A stretch of 64,000 nt of DNA, taken from contig NZ_AP031575.1 of assembly GCF_040436405.1 (NCBI RefSeq), positions 1,554,501 through 1,618,500 of the forward strand, written 5' to 3'. Below, piece by piece: positions 8,332 through 19,516 of the stretch. The notes under the pieces were generated by a model, which had not been told where the DNA came from, ran no database searches, and saw only the letters and a program-made list of their open reading frames with translations. The DNA comes from Marinomonas sp. THO17. GTDB taxonomy: Bacteria; Pseudomonadota; Gammaproteobacteria; Pseudomonadales; Marinomonadaceae. The number at the start of each line of letters is the position of its first letter. Positions within the stretch are counted from its first letter, which is position 1. Position numbers and translations under genes: made by a program.

Positions 8332-9150
8332 TTGAGCACATCAATGAGTTATGCTGTGACATCTGACAATTTATGGCACTCTTTGCAAACTGAAGCGAAG
8401 AAACTCGCCCAAGACGAGCCAATTCTTGCCAGTTATTTTAACACCACCATATTACGTCACGACTCATTGTGTTCCGCGTTAAGCTTCTTGCTCGCCAGTA
8501 AGTTAGACAGCATCTCGATTCCTGCTATGGTACTTCGCGAAGTATTTGAAGAAGCAATGGCAGATTCTCACTCTGGTATTGTCCGCTGCATCGAGCAAGA
8601 TATTTTAGCTATTAATGAACGTGATGCAGCATGCAACGGATTCACTACACCCCTATTGTTTTTTAAAGGGTTTCATGCACTGCAGACCTATCGTGTAGCA
8701 AACTGGTTATGGAAAAATAATAGAAGAAGCTTAGCTTTATATCTACAAGGACAAATGTCGATGGCCTTTAGTGTCGACATTCATCCTGCAGCCACCATTG
8801 GCTGCGGAGTCATGCTTGACCACGCAACGGGCTTAGTAGTAGGGGAAACTTGTGTCATCGAAGACAATGTCTCCATACTGCAATCCGTTACCTTAGGAGG
8901 TACTGGCAAAGAACATGGAGATCGTCATCCTAAGATTCGTTCAGGTGTTTTAATTGGCGCTGGCGCCAAGATACTTGGCAATATCGAAGTAGGCGAAGGT
9001 GCAAAAGTGGGAGCAGGAAGTGTGGTGCTCGAACCAGTTGAACATCACACCACAGTGGCTGGTGTGCCGGCCAAGGTTGTAGGACGTAACACAGAAGAAG
9101 AACCAGCCTTGGTAATGGATCACAACATCAACCATTGTCTGAAAGATTGA
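8332..9150 (+). CDS. cysE: Serine O-acetyltransferase CysE
   Basis: Makes O-acetylserine from serine and acetyl-CoA, the entry step to cysteine. The 272-residue protein has an N-terminal helical domain (about 1-140) and a left-handed beta-helix of hexapeptide repeats. The active-site stretch HPAATIGCGVMLDHATG is followed by VVGETCVIEDNVSILQSVTLGG and TGKEHGDRHPKI, then AGVPAKVVGR. The C-terminal tail from about 245 is the region that normally binds CysK and carries feedback control. A TTG start at 8332 has AGGTGA seven bases before it; the ATG at 8344 has no ribosome site. Confidence 0.93.
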   Translation: MSTSMSYAVTSDNLWHSLQTEAKKLAQDEPILASYFNTTILRHDSLCSALSFLLASKLDSISIPAMVLREVFEEAMADSHSGIVRCIEQDILAINERDAACNGFTTPLLFFKGFHALQTYRVANWLWKNNRRSLALYLQGQMSMAFSVDIHPAATIGCGVMLDHATGLVVGETCVIEDNVSILQSVTLGGTGKEHGDRHPKIRSGVLIGAGAKILGNIEVGEGAKVGAGSVVLEPVEHHTTVAGVPAKVVGRNTEEEPALVMDHNINHCLKD

Positions 9151-9170
9151 GCCAAAGACTAAATCATTGT

Positions 9171-9203
9171 AAAGCTTATACTCAAGTTACGAGTATAAGC
9201 TTT
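9171..9203. terminator. Bidirectional terminator between cysE and the BBE-type oxidase
   Basis: A 13-base perfect stem, AAAGCTTATACTC at 9171-9183 with its complement at 9191-9203, encloses a 7-base loop and is followed by a T-rich run. It lies between convergent genes. Confidence 0.88.
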
Positions 9204-9242
9204 GTTTTCTATTAACTTATTATCGTATTCTAAGAAAAGCCT

Positions 9243-10637
9243 TTAAAGCGTTACGCTCTGTGGGTAAGCAAAGCGACCCAATGGGTCTAAATGCCGTTTT
9301 AACTTCTGCAACCTTGCATAATGATCACCATAATACGCCACGGTGTAATCTTGAATATTGACATCAGGGTAGTTAGCATAGTGCTGGTTGATGCCATGGG
9401 CAGCCAGAGTCTCTTGCAGCTCTTTCATAACCGTCATCCCTACCGCTTGATGTTCACTCTTTTCCCAGTAGCATTGCGCTTCACCAAGATAGGTCTTATT
9501 ACGATGTGGATAAGCCCCTTGTTGAGCCAGTTCTGGATGATTAATAGCCCCACCTAGGGTATTAATTTGAAATAAGGCTCCCGGTACCGACATGACCTTA
9601 CTAAATACTTCGCCTATACAAGATTCAAGATCCTCATAACCTTGATAATAGCCCGCACTGATGTTTTTGAAGTTTAGAGGCTTTTTACGGCCATAGTAAT
9701 ATTTCACCCCAATCGCGATGGGGTCAGGTTTTAAACCCGCATTGGTATCCATTTGAGCATCAAAGGCGTGCAGAATATCCGACATTTTTTGATCATCTTG
9801 AGTTGCCGTAAACATCACAGTTAAGGTGTTCCCATTCAGTACAAAAGCCGAAAAAGCATGCGTAGGAAGTTGAGCGGTTTGTGCAAACCAAAAACGAGCC
9901 AAGTCGGTCGCTTTACTGGGCGTCAAATCAAAAGAACGAAACCTATGCTGGTATAAAGTTGCAGGGGCTGAATGACTTAGGTAACGTAACTGTGTTACCA
10001 CACCGAAATGACCATTGCCACCACCACGACAGGCCCATAATAATTCTGGTGATTGATCACTATCTATGATTTCGCCTGTTGCTGTGACCATTCTAACACC
10101 AATCAAATGGTCACAAGTTAAACCAAATTCTCGAGCAAAGAAGCCATAACCACCACCCAGAGTTAACCCAGATAGACCCACGCTTCCACAAGACCCCGCA
10201 GGTACCAACCGGCCCTTGGGCAACATGAATTGATTTAGTTGTTGCAGCGTCACACCGGGTTGAGCAAGCAATCTCATGTCGGAAGTTAGCTGCATCGATT
10301 GCATATTCGACACATCAATCACCAAGCCGTCATTGTTCAGCGAAAACCCCTCAAAACTATGACCTCCGCTTTTAATGGTCATAGTCAAAGCTTGCTGATT
10401 TGCATACTCTACCGCTTGCTGAACGCCTTTCTCTGTATAGCAAAGGGCTATCACTTTAGGCAGAAAGGTCAAACGCTTATTAAATAGCTGACAATGATCT
10501 TGATAGGCGGCATCCTGTTTAATTAGAAAGATCACATCCTGAGAGTTCGCTGTAGCGAACACTTGCTTAGTAGTAAAGCAAAGAGAAAGCGCACCAAGTC
10601 CGGAGTATTTAATAAAGTCCCTGCGTTTAACTGTCAT
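9243..10637 (-). CDS. Tat-exported FAD-dependent oxidase, berberine-bridge-enzyme type
   Basis: A 464-residue flavoprotein oxidase. The N-terminus KRRDFIKYSG followed by a hydrophobic stretch to about residue 29 is a twin-arginine signal, so the enzyme folds with FAD before export. The FAD_binding_4 domain has SGGHSFEGF with H93 as the likely 8-alpha attachment site, and GSCGSVGLSG with C150 where BBE enzymes make the second, 6-S-cysteinyl, link. The C-terminal BBE segment is recognisable (YANYPDVNIQDY, DPLGRFAYPQS). Relatives oxidise sugars, alkaloids or polyphenols; the substrate here cannot be told. It is monocistronic. Confidence 0.85.
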   Translation of the reverse strand: MTVKRRDFIKYSGLGALSLCFTTKQVFATANSQDVIFLIKQDAAYQDHCQLFNKRLTFLPKVIALCYTEKGVQQAVEYANQQALTMTIKSGGHSFEGFSLNNDGLVIDVSNMQSMQLTSDMRLLAQPGVTLQQLNQFMLPKGRLVPAGSCGSVGLSGLTLGGGYGFFAREFGLTCDHLIGVRMVTATGEIIDSDQSPELLWACRGGGNGHFGVVTQLRYLSHSAPATLYQHRFRSFDLTPSKATDLARFWFAQTAQLPTHAFSAFVLNGNTLTVMFTATQDDQKMSDILHAFDAQMDTNAGLKPDPIAIGVKYYYGRKKPLNFKNISAGYYQGYEDLESCIGEVFSKVMSVPGALFQINTLGGAINHPELAQQGAYPHRNKTYLGEAQCYWEKSEHQAVGMTVMKELQETLAAHGINQHYANYPDVNIQDYTVAYYGDHYARLQKLKRHLDPLGRFAYPQSVTL

Positions 10638-10702
10638 CTTGTATTCTTACTCTCACCATTAGAGTTATTCACATCCATCGTTATAAGACATTAACAGCCT
10701 AT

Positions 10703-10921
10703 TTATATGGCGTCTTTTGGTACCATTTTGATGGTTTCACTTTCCGTATCAAACAACAAAACCGCGCTGCCTGAAGACAATGCTTGCAAAGCCTGCTGGC
10801 GCTTTTGCTCTGCTGACAATTCATAATTGCCATAGTCTGTACCGTCACGGGAGACAATATCGTCGAGAATGTTCTCCAGTGTTTCTGGCGCTAAAGAGTC
10901 GTAAGGAATCAAGGTATCCAT
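10703..10921 (-). CDS. yheU: YheU / UPF0270 family protein
   Basis: A 72-residue cytoplasmic protein matching the UPF0270 pattern: LIPYDSLAPETLENILDDIV, then RDGTDYGNYELS and a C-terminal SETIKMVP. Function is unknown. Its ATG follows the ligA stop codon without a gap, so it is almost certainly translated from the ligA message. Confidence 0.88.
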   Translation of the reverse strand: MDTLIPYDSLAPETLENILDDIVSRDGTDYGNYELSAEQKRQQALQALSSGSAVLLFDTESETIKMVPKDAI

Positions 10922-12979
<2,058 letters not shown>

Positions 12980-12992
12980 TTATAAAACAATC

Positions 12993-13010
12993 AAGGCCCC
13001 GCAGGGCCTT
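12993..13010 (-). terminator. Weak hairpin between zipA and ligA
   Basis: AAGGCCC and GGGCCTT form a 7-bp stem with a 4-base loop. Downstream on the minus strand is only a GATTGTTTT tract, so it may attenuate rather than stop transcription between zipA and ligA. Confidence 0.45.
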
Positions 13011-13026
13011 GTCGTCTTATTCAATC

Positions 13027-14070
13027 TTACTGCTTATTGCGCATCAATCGGCGACGCTCAAAATCACGAATACGCTGACGACAATGGGCAATGGTTTGAT
13101 CACTCATTGGCGAGCGTCGTTCATCCCGCAACTCACCACCTAAGTTTCTCACTAGGGTTTGTGCTGTTTCTAGCATGAAGTCAAAGGCTTTCATGCTGTT
13201 CTTAGGGCCGGGCAAGCCCATAAAGAAACTGACTCCAGGGCAGTCACTTTCGCCCATGGTATCCAAATCAAAGGTGCCTGGTTCGATGGCATTGGCCATG
13301 CTGAACTGCACACGTCCGCGATCAAAACCGTCTTCGTGACGGTGAAAGATGTCCATTTCGCCATAGCGCATACCGCAATTCAAAATCAACTGGAGTAGTT
13401 CCATACCAGCAAAGCTTTGCCCTTCCGGTGCAAAAATATTAATCACTATAACTTCTTCAATCTCAGCCATAGTGGTTTCGTCTTGAAGGTCATCCTCTTC
13501 TTCCATCGCATCCAAGCTACCTTGTGGTGTGACTTGGTCAAAATTCACCTCGGAATAGCTACGTTCATAATCTTCGGTATGAAAATGCGTGGTTGGCTGC
13601 TCATCTGCGGTATTTTCTGAGAAGTCTAGGTCTAATTCATCTTGTTCATAAAAGCCATCATCCGAATAATTTTGTTCAGAAATAGCTGAATCACCAAAAT
13701 CACGTTCTGGTACCAAGGAAGCTAACTCATCTAAATGCAACTCTTCTGTTCTTTGTAACGCAGGCCCAGAATCCACTTTATGTGGGACATCGGTTAATGG
13801 CGCTTTTGATGTTTTACGAGCAGCTTCAAAGGCACTGGTAATTGGATCATGATCGACAGCAGGCTCATGCTGATCTTGCAATTCGTCTTCCACAAACTCG
13901 ATTGATGACTTATGACGCAACACAATCTCTTCAGAGGAACGCTTTACCGTCTTTCCTGTTGAGTTGGCCTGTTGACCTTTTTTATAACGACGAAAACCAT
14001 CGATTAAAATGACAACAATGATGACAACACCAATTAAGATCAGCCACTCACGCAAGCTAAATTCCATCAC
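13027..14070 (-). CDS. zipA: Cell division protein ZipA
   Basis: Tethers FtsZ to the inner membrane in the early divisome. The 347-residue protein has an N-terminal membrane anchor (about residues 8-25, WLILIGVVIIVVILI), a short basic patch, a long acidic and disordered linker (about 45-205) and the C-terminal FtsZ-binding domain (about 205-335; VIVINIFAPEGQSFAGMELL, YGEMDIFHRHE, PGVSFFMGLPGP). In pseudomonads smc lies directly upstream; here the ccm operon end takes that place. Confidence 0.93.
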   Translation of the reverse strand: MMEFSLREWLILIGVVIIVVILIDGFRRYKKGQQANSTGKTVKRSSEEIVLRHKSSIEFVEDELQDQHEPAVDHDPITSAFEAARKTSKAPLTDVPHKVDSGPALQRTEELHLDELASLVPERDFGDSAISEQNYSDDGFYEQDELDLDFSENTADEQPTTHFHTEDYERSYSEVNFDQVTPQGSLDAMEEEDDLQDETTMAEIEEVIVINIFAPEGQSFAGMELLQLILNCGMRYGEMDIFHRHEDGFDRGRVQFSMANAIEPGTFDLDTMGESDCPGVSFFMGLPGPKNSMKAFDFMLETAQTLVRNLGGELRDERRSPMSDQTIAHCRQRIRDFERRRLMRNKQ

Positions 14071-14134
14071 ACAGTCCGAAATAGTATTAAATAAAAGTTG
14101 CCTATATTATCAGGCGAAGCGCATCAGGATTCAA

Positions 14135-15307
14135 TTACAAGGCTAACTTGATAACGTAAATCTCTTTACGATTTGTAAAGACGCCTGATTTTGTGCCGAT
14201 TATTTGACCTTTGGTCAAATCTGCGTCCTGCAAATTGGCTAATTTTACCACCAGATTAACTTGTTGCACCTCTGACAGATTGGCTGTTGGCATAACAGCG
14301 TCCAGATTGGTCAACAAGATAGGGCTAGCCAGATCCTTTGGAAAGACTCTTTGTATTGCCACTGGCATTACTTGACCAACCTGTTGAGCATACACTAAAA
14401 GCACTTGGTTTGGCTGCCATTGAATGTCTTTTGGATCCCACTCGAGTTGCACCGCAATCTGATGTGTAATGATGGGCGGAAGACTTTGATAATCAATCTT
14501 GCCTAAGTTTCTGGCTTTATTGATGGCCGTTAGCAAAGCCAAACGCTCGGTCGAGTTAGCGTTATAACGAATGGCTTCTTGCCAAGCCAATACGGCTGCC
14601 AAATAGTTTTTGCGATCAAACTCCACAACCCCTTTTAATCCCAATGCGTTAGCTTGATGCGGATCCAGCAATAAAATTTGTGCGATAAGATTCTCTAATT
14701 CCACTGAGCTCTGATTGTTGTTGGCATAAAATACGGCTTGCGCGTATTCCACTAAGAGATTCAATCTGTCAGCACTCTTCTCTGGCAATTTGTCTAATGC
14801 GTGTTGGAAAGCGCTTAACGCTTCTTGATACTGACCTTTTTGCACCAAATCTACTGCTTCGAAATACCAATCTTCTGCGCGATCATAACGACGACTTCGA
14901 TACTGCAAAAAAGTCGTTATTTTTTCGGCTGTTAATTCTTGTGCTTGCATGGCTTGCTGAAAACGCCAATCTCTGGAGAATCCGAGATGTTGATAAATCA
15001 GCAAACTACCCAACACACTAATAATAAAAAATCCACCAATCGCCCAAAAAGTCAGCCCATTGGTCTCTTTCCACTTGATATCAGCTAACCTGCTTTGTTG
15101 TTTTTCAGTTTGCAAATCTTTTAACAACTGTTTCGACTCGGCTGCCGTCAAACGATCATCAGCCAAGTCGACAGCAATTTCACTTTTACGCGCTTGGTAG
15201 AAGTCATCTTGCCAATTTTCATTGCCAGAATTTACAAAACAAAGACTGTAAAAAAGATAAGCGAAGCTCAGTAACAGAACTAAGACTAAAAGCAAATTCA
15301 ATATCAT
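14135..15307 (-). CDS. ccmI: Cytochrome c maturation protein CcmI (CycH)
   Basis: Delivers apocytochrome c to the CcmFH haem ligase. The 390-residue protein has two membrane segments (about 3-22 and 88-106) flanking a cytoplasmic loop, then a periplasmic TPR region (about 135-265; ALSAFQHALDKLP, VLAWQEAIRYN) and a C-terminal domain. It overlaps ccmH by four bases and is the last gene of the ccm operon. Confidence 0.9.
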   Translation of the reverse strand: MILNLLLVLVLLLSFAYLFYSLCFVNSGNENWQDDFYQARKSEIAVDLADDRLTAAESKQLLKDLQTEKQQSRLADIKWKETNGLTFWAIGGFFIISVLGSLLIYQHLGFSRDWRFQQAMQAQELTAEKITTFLQYRSRRYDRAEDWYFEAVDLVQKGQYQEALSAFQHALDKLPEKSADRLNLLVEYAQAVFYANNNQSSVELENLIAQILLLDPHQANALGLKGVVEFDRKNYLAAVLAWQEAIRYNANSTERLALLTAINKARNLGKIDYQSLPPIITHQIAVQLEWDPKDIQWQPNQVLLVYAQQVGQVMPVAIQRVFPKDLASPILLTNLDAVMPTANLSEVQQVNLVVKLANLQDADLTKGQIIGTKSGVFTNRKEIYVIKLAL

Positions 15308-15708
15308 AGATTTGCCCTTTTATGACGTGATCGCCAAATAACACCAATAAACACCAATAAACCCAACGCCAGTAATGCAAATGGCCCATACCAAAGAAGC
15401 ATAGTCGAGCCAGTGTTTTGCGGTCGATATAAAACAAATTGACCGTATCGCGCCACCATATAATCAATAATTTCTTGATCGGTTTTACCAGCTTCTATCA
15501 TGTTATGAACCTGATTTCTAAGATCAATCGCGATCTCAGCATTCGAATCCGCCAAATTCTGGTTTAAACATTTAGGACAACGTAGCTCTTCTACCAAACT
15601 TTGGTATCGCACTTGATTTAGGGTCGAACTAAAGGACAATAAATCGTCCGCCTGTAAGCTTCCCGTTAATGAAAACAGGCTTATGATCAAGATAAGTAAA
15701 GGTTTCAT
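15304..15708 (-). CDS. ccmH: Cytochrome c maturation protein CcmH (CycL)
   Basis: Thiol-reducing partner that keeps the apocytochrome CxxCH ready for haem attachment. The 134-residue protein has a signal peptide (residues 1-20), the redox motif RCPKC with C44 and C47, the family stretch NQNLADSNAEIAIDLRNQV, and a C-terminal membrane anchor (about 104-124). This is the short CcmH form; the TPR part is encoded separately by ccmI. It overlaps both neighbours by four bases. Confidence 0.93.
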   Translation of the reverse strand: MKPLLILIISLFSLTGSLQADDLLSFSSTLNQVRYQSLVEELRCPKCLNQNLADSNAEIAIDLRNQVHNMIEAGKTDQEIIDYMVARYGQFVLYRPQNTGSTMLLWYGPFALLALGLLVFIGVIWRSRHKRANL

Positions 15709-16217
15709 TGTAAATGCCTCTGAACCTCTTGCCAGCTTTGTTCATTGAGAACACCTTGCAGGCGAAAAGTAATCATACCTTGTCCATTCACGACAAAAGT
15801 CTCTGGTGCGCCGGTCACTCCCATATCTAAACCAAATTGCCCCAACTCGTCTTGTAATACTAACTGATAAGGATTGCCCTTCTGTGCCAACCACTGTTTG
15901 GCTGCGGAGGCTTCATCTTTATAATCAATACCAATGATGATCACCCCTTGCTGAGCCAATTCCACCAAAAATGGGTGCTCCACATGGCAAGCTGGGCACC
16001 AAGTGCCCCAAAAATTAATAAGATAGGGCTGTTTTGGCATGTGAGAAGAAGTGACTAAGTCATTTCCCTCCAAGGTCACTAATCTAAAGTCAGGTACGGA
16101 TTGACCAACCAAAGCCGAAGGCATGTATTGTGGGTCTTTACCTAGCTGAAAAAACAGTACTAAAGCCAACACTAAGAAAATAAAAAATGGTAGTAATCTA
16201 AGGCTCCATTTCATCAT
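15705..16217 (-). CDS. ccmG: Thiol:disulfide oxidoreductase CcmG (DsbE)
   Basis: A membrane-anchored periplasmic thioredoxin-like protein that reduces apocytochrome c or CcmH. The 170-residue chain has an N-terminal anchor (about 6-24) and the active site WGTWCPACHVEHP with C74 and C77. The GAPETFVV segment near residue 135 is the typical cis-Pro region of DsbE. It lies between ccmF and ccmH with four-base overlaps. Confidence 0.94.
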   Translation of the reverse strand: MMKWSLRLLPFFIFLVLALVLFFQLGKDPQYMPSALVGQSVPDFRLVTLEGNDLVTSSHMPKQPYLINFWGTWCPACHVEHPFLVELAQQGVIIIGIDYKDEASAAKQWLAQKGNPYQLVLQDELGQFGLDMGVTGAPETFVVNGQGMITFRLQGVLNEQSWQEVQRHLQ

Positions 16218-18145
16218 GATGTGCCTCGCTTTCTGTAACCTTTATCGATTGCTGCCAGCAAGCCCCCTAGCATCATCAATACTCCACCTAACCAAATCCA
16301 GCGCACAAACGACTTAATATGTATTCTCACGCCCCAGGCATCATCCGGTAACTGTTCACCAAGTGATATATAAAGATCACGAGTAAAACCTGCCCCGAGA
16401 GCGGCTTCCGTCATCACTTGTTGACGCGTCGTAAAGAAACGTTTTTCCGGGTACAAATCCGCAATCAATCGATCATTTTGATAGACTTCAAAATGCGCTT
16501 TATCGGAGACAAAATTAGGTCCTTTTATTATCTGCATTTTTTCGAAAACAAAACGATAGCCACCTAATTCAGTATCTTCTCCAGGTGCCATTTTCACCAT
16601 AGCCTGATGACTATTCACTGTTACCAGAATAATACCAATCAAACAAATTGCCATGCCAAAATGCGCTAACAACATGCCATAGTAACCCGCAGCTAAACGG
16701 CGCCATCGAGAAAGCTTCCAGCCTATTAATTGCTTACTTAGCCATTCATATGAGGTCAATGAAATCACCCAAAAAGCCACACTAAGACTCACCCAAGCCC
16801 AAGCATCAAAAGCTTGCCAATAGACAATCAATGATGCTCCTACTATGGCAACAGCAGCTGAGAAACACATTGGTTTAAGGAGTACACGCAAATTAGTGCG
16901 ATGCCACCGGGACAGGGGGCCAAGGGACATGAAGACCATTAACAGTAAAGCAATGGGACTAAAAACCGCATTAAAATAAGGTGCCCCCACGGAAATACGA
17001 CCTAACCCCAAGACATCAAAAATTAAGGGATAAAGTGTGCCAAGTAACACAGTTAAAGTAAGTACGGTTAGGAAAATATTATTGAGCAATAACCAAGCTT
17101 CACGACCACTAAAACCAAAACTCACACTGGATTTAACTTGATTGGCACGTAACGCGTAAAGCAACAAACTGCCGCCCACAAGAAGAATCAGCAAGGCAAG
17201 GATAAAAACTCCACGAGTTGGGTCCGCTGCAAAAGCATGTACTGAAGTCAACACTCCAGAACGAACGAGGAAAGTCCCTAATAAAGACAAGCTGAAAGTA
17301 AAAATCGCCAGCAACACTGTCCAGCTTTTAAACACACCACGCTTTTCCGTTACTGCCAAAGAATGCAAAAGTGCAGTACCCGCTAACCAAGGCATAAAAG
17401 AAGCATTCTCGACTGGATCCCAAAACCACCAGCCTCCCCAGCCTAATTCATAATAAGCCCACCAGCTTCCCAAGGTAATACCGAGCGTCAATGAGGCCCA
17501 TGCCAACGCCGTCCAAGGCCGAGCCCATCGAGCCCAAGCGGCATTCAGGTTCCCCGTCAACAAAGCCACCACAGCAAAAGCAAAGGCAACGGAAAATCCT
17601 ACATAGCCCATGTACAATATAGGTGGATGAAGAATTAGGCCAATATCCTGTAAGAGAGGATTTAAATCTCCTCCATCCGTCGGCACATCAGGCAGCACTC
17701 GAATAAAAGGCGAAGAAGTAAACAACAGAAAGGCCAAAAAGCCACTCGCCACCCAGCCTAATACCGACAGAACCAAGGGGCCAATTTCACTCGGCAAGGA
17801 TCGAATGCGAAGCGCTACCGCAGAACACCAAGCTGACAGAATCAATACCCACAGCAATAAAGAACCTTCATGTCCTCCCCACACTGCACTGATCTTATAA
17901 CGCATTGGCAATTGGCTATTGGAGTTTTGAGTAACATAAAGCACAGAAAAATCGTCGCTTACGAAAGCCCAGGTAAGCGCTAGAAACGCCAACATGACCA
18001 ACACAGACATGACTAAAGTCAAAGGCCGAGCCGTGGCTAACAAAACTAAATTAGTGCAAAAATAACCAACAATAGGAAGACAGGCCAGAGCCACCGCAAA
18101 AAACAGGGCCAGTATTAAAGAGAAATGTCCAATTTCAACAAACAT
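16214..18145 (-). CDS. ccmF: Haem lyase subunit CcmF
   Basis: The large integral-membrane component that, with CcmH and CcmI, ligates haem to apocytochrome c. The 643-residue protein has about 14-15 membrane segments and the tryptophan-rich haem-handling motif GWGGWWFWDPVENASFMPWL near residues 230-250, with conserved periplasmic histidines such as that in ALLHSLAVTEKRG. The C-terminal periplasmic region is present (YPEKRFFTTRQQVMTEAAL). Confidence 0.95.
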   Translation of the reverse strand: MFVEIGHFSLILALFFAVALACLPIVGYFCTNLVLLATARPLTLVMSVLVMLAFLALTWAFVSDDFSVLYVTQNSNSQLPMRYKISAVWGGHEGSLLLWVLILSAWCSAVALRIRSLPSEIGPLVLSVLGWVASGFLAFLLFTSSPFIRVLPDVPTDGGDLNPLLQDIGLILHPPILYMGYVGFSVAFAFAVVALLTGNLNAAWARWARPWTALAWASLTLGITLGSWWAYYELGWGGWWFWDPVENASFMPWLAGTALLHSLAVTEKRGVFKSWTVLLAIFTFSLSLLGTFLVRSGVLTSVHAFAADPTRGVFILALLILLVGGSLLLYALRANQVKSSVSFGFSGREAWLLLNNIFLTVLTLTVLLGTLYPLIFDVLGLGRISVGAPYFNAVFSPIALLLMVFMSLGPLSRWHRTNLRVLLKPMCFSAAVAIVGASLIVYWQAFDAWAWVSLSVAFWVISLTSYEWLSKQLIGWKLSRWRRLAAGYYGMLLAHFGMAICLIGIILVTVNSHQAMVKMAPGEDTELGGYRFVFEKMQIIKGPNFVSDKAHFEVYQNDRLIADLYPEKRFFTTRQQVMTEAALGAGFTRDLYISLGEQLPDDAWGVRIHIKSFVRWIWLGGVLMMLGGLLAAIDKGYRKRGTS

Positions 18146-18162
18146 ATAAAGAGAAAGCCTTA

Positions 18163-18609
18163 TTAATTTGTGTATTGTGACGAAGTTTGGCTTTGCTGTA
18201 ACGCCTCAGTCACTTCTGGGGGCATGTATTTTTCATCATGCTTAGCAAGCACTTCAGTCGCTTGAAAAACACCATCTTTTCTAAGCTGACCTTGTGCAAC
18301 TATGCCTTGGCCTTCACGAAATAAGTCAGGCAAAATACCCACATATTCAATACGCACATTGTGTTGGAAGTCGGTTACCAAAAATGCTACCGCTAAACTA
18401 TCTGGATCACGCTCTACACTACCCGCTAATACCATACCACCAGCACGAATATTGGTGTCATAGGGTGCTTCTTGTTGAACTATTTGTGTTGGTGAATAAA
18501 ACAAATTTATGTTTTGCTGCAAAGCGTATAACACCAAGCCTAATGCGCAAGCCAATAAACTCACACAAAGCAAAATCCATAATAATCGTTTTCGTCGAAC
18601 AGGGTGCAT
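18163..18609 (-). CDS. ccmE: Haem chaperone CcmE
   Basis: Carries haem covalently in the periplasm between CcmC and CcmF. The 148-residue protein has an N-terminal anchor (about 9-29), an OB-like beta domain and the haem-binding motif [12 protein letters not shown] with H124 as the attachment residue and Y128 nearby. The C-terminal tail is short and polar. It starts immediately after the ccmD stop. Confidence 0.95.
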   Translation of the reverse strand: MHPVRRKRLLWILLCVSLLACALGLVLYALQQNINLFYSPTQIVQQEAPYDTNIRAGGMVLAGSVERDPDSLAVAFLVTDFQHNVRIEYVGILPDLFREGQGIVAQGQLRKDGVFQATEVLAKHDEKYMPPEVTEALQQSQTSSQYTN

Positions 18610-18780
18610 TTACTCTTCCTTTTGATAACGCTTCTTCAGGGCAATCCTTGCGTTACGGCGCTGACATATACTCGTCAAAATAAAAATCAACAAACTACCA
18701 CAACCTATGGCGTAAGCAGACCAAACATACAGTCCGTGTTTACCCATTGCTAAAAAATCACTCAAGGTGTCAAATGCCAT
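18610..18780 (-). CDS. ccmD: Haem exporter subunit CcmD (small)
   Basis: A 56-residue single-membrane-span protein (start MAFDTLSDFLAMGKHG, membrane segment about 18-38, then a basic tail ICQRRNARIALKKRYQKEE). The short acidic/aromatic start, one helix and a basic end are the CcmD pattern. CcmD is needed to release holo-CcmE from the CcmABC complex. It overlaps the ccmC end by 11 bases and its stop abuts the ccmE ATG. Confidence 0.9.
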   Translation of the reverse strand: MAFDTLSDFLAMGKHGLYVWSAYAIGCGSLLIFILTSICQRRNARIALKKRYQKEE

Positions 18781-19516
18781 CCTTTAAAACCTCTGTTTTC
18801 AACCATTCCGATCTGGCTTCTGTCTGCATAATTTGTGTTTCTATTCGCCACAACACCAAGGCCGCCGTCAATAGATAGAAAGCAATAACAGACAGTAATA
18901 AGGGTAACCACATTTCCACTGGCATGCTGGGTTTCTCGGTCAATTTAAAACTCGCACCTTGGTGCAAGGTATTCCACCATACGACTGAGTATTTGATGAT
19001 GGGCAAATTTAACAGTCCCAGCAAACCAATCACGGCAGCGGTTTTATCAGCTACGCTTCTATCCTCAAGTGCGTTTTGTATGGCCATTATGCCGAAATAC
19101 AAAAACAAGAGTATCAATACCGAAGTCAGTCGAGCATCCCACACCCACCAAGTGCCCCAAGTTGGCTTACCCCAAATAGCGCCACTAGCAAGCGCCACAA
19201 ATGCCATTAAGGCCCCCAGCGGCGCAACCGCTCTCATGAATAAAGGAGCCATCTTGATTTTCCAGACAAGAAAAATCAAACCGGCAAGGCCCAAGGCTAG
19301 ATAGCAAGACTGTGCCAGTATGGCGGCTGGAACATGCAAATAGATAATACGAAAACTGTTACCTTGTTGATAATCTTCTGGCGCAAATGCTAATCCCCAT
19401 ATCAAGGCTGTTATTAGCAATACACTGGCAATGACGAACAAAGGTGTTGGCCAGCGTTTGAAGCTTTGATAAAACCATTTTGGTGAACCCAATTTATGTA
19501 ACCAGACCCAATTCAT
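18770..19516 (-). CDS. ccmC: Haem exporter/handling protein CcmC
   Basis: Loads haem onto CcmE at the periplasmic face. The 248-residue protein has six membrane segments and the tryptophan-rich motif WGKPTWGTWWVWDARLTS near the middle, with the conserved histidine in IIYLHVPAA. The ATG at 19516 shares one base with the ccmB stop (TAATG); an upstream start 57 bases earlier would lie inside ccmB and adds nothing typical of the family. Confidence 0.94.
   Translation of the reverse strand: MNWVWLHKLGSPKWFYQSFKRWPTPLFVIASVLLITALIWGLAFAPEDYQQGNSFRIIYLHVPAAILAQSCYLALGLAGLIFLVWKIKMAPLFMRAVAPLGALMAFVALASGAIWGKPTWGTWWVWDARLTSVLILLFLYFGIMAIQNALEDRSVADKTAAVIGLLGLLNLPIIKYSVVWWNTLHQGASFKLTEKPSMPVEMWLPLLLSVIAFYLLTAALVLWRIETQIMQTEARSEWLKTEVLKDGI

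Noticed and set aside
14071..14134. Terminator between zipA and the ccm operon
   Set aside because: A GCCT/AGGC stem of four pairs with a loose T-rich tail is visible but too weak to call.
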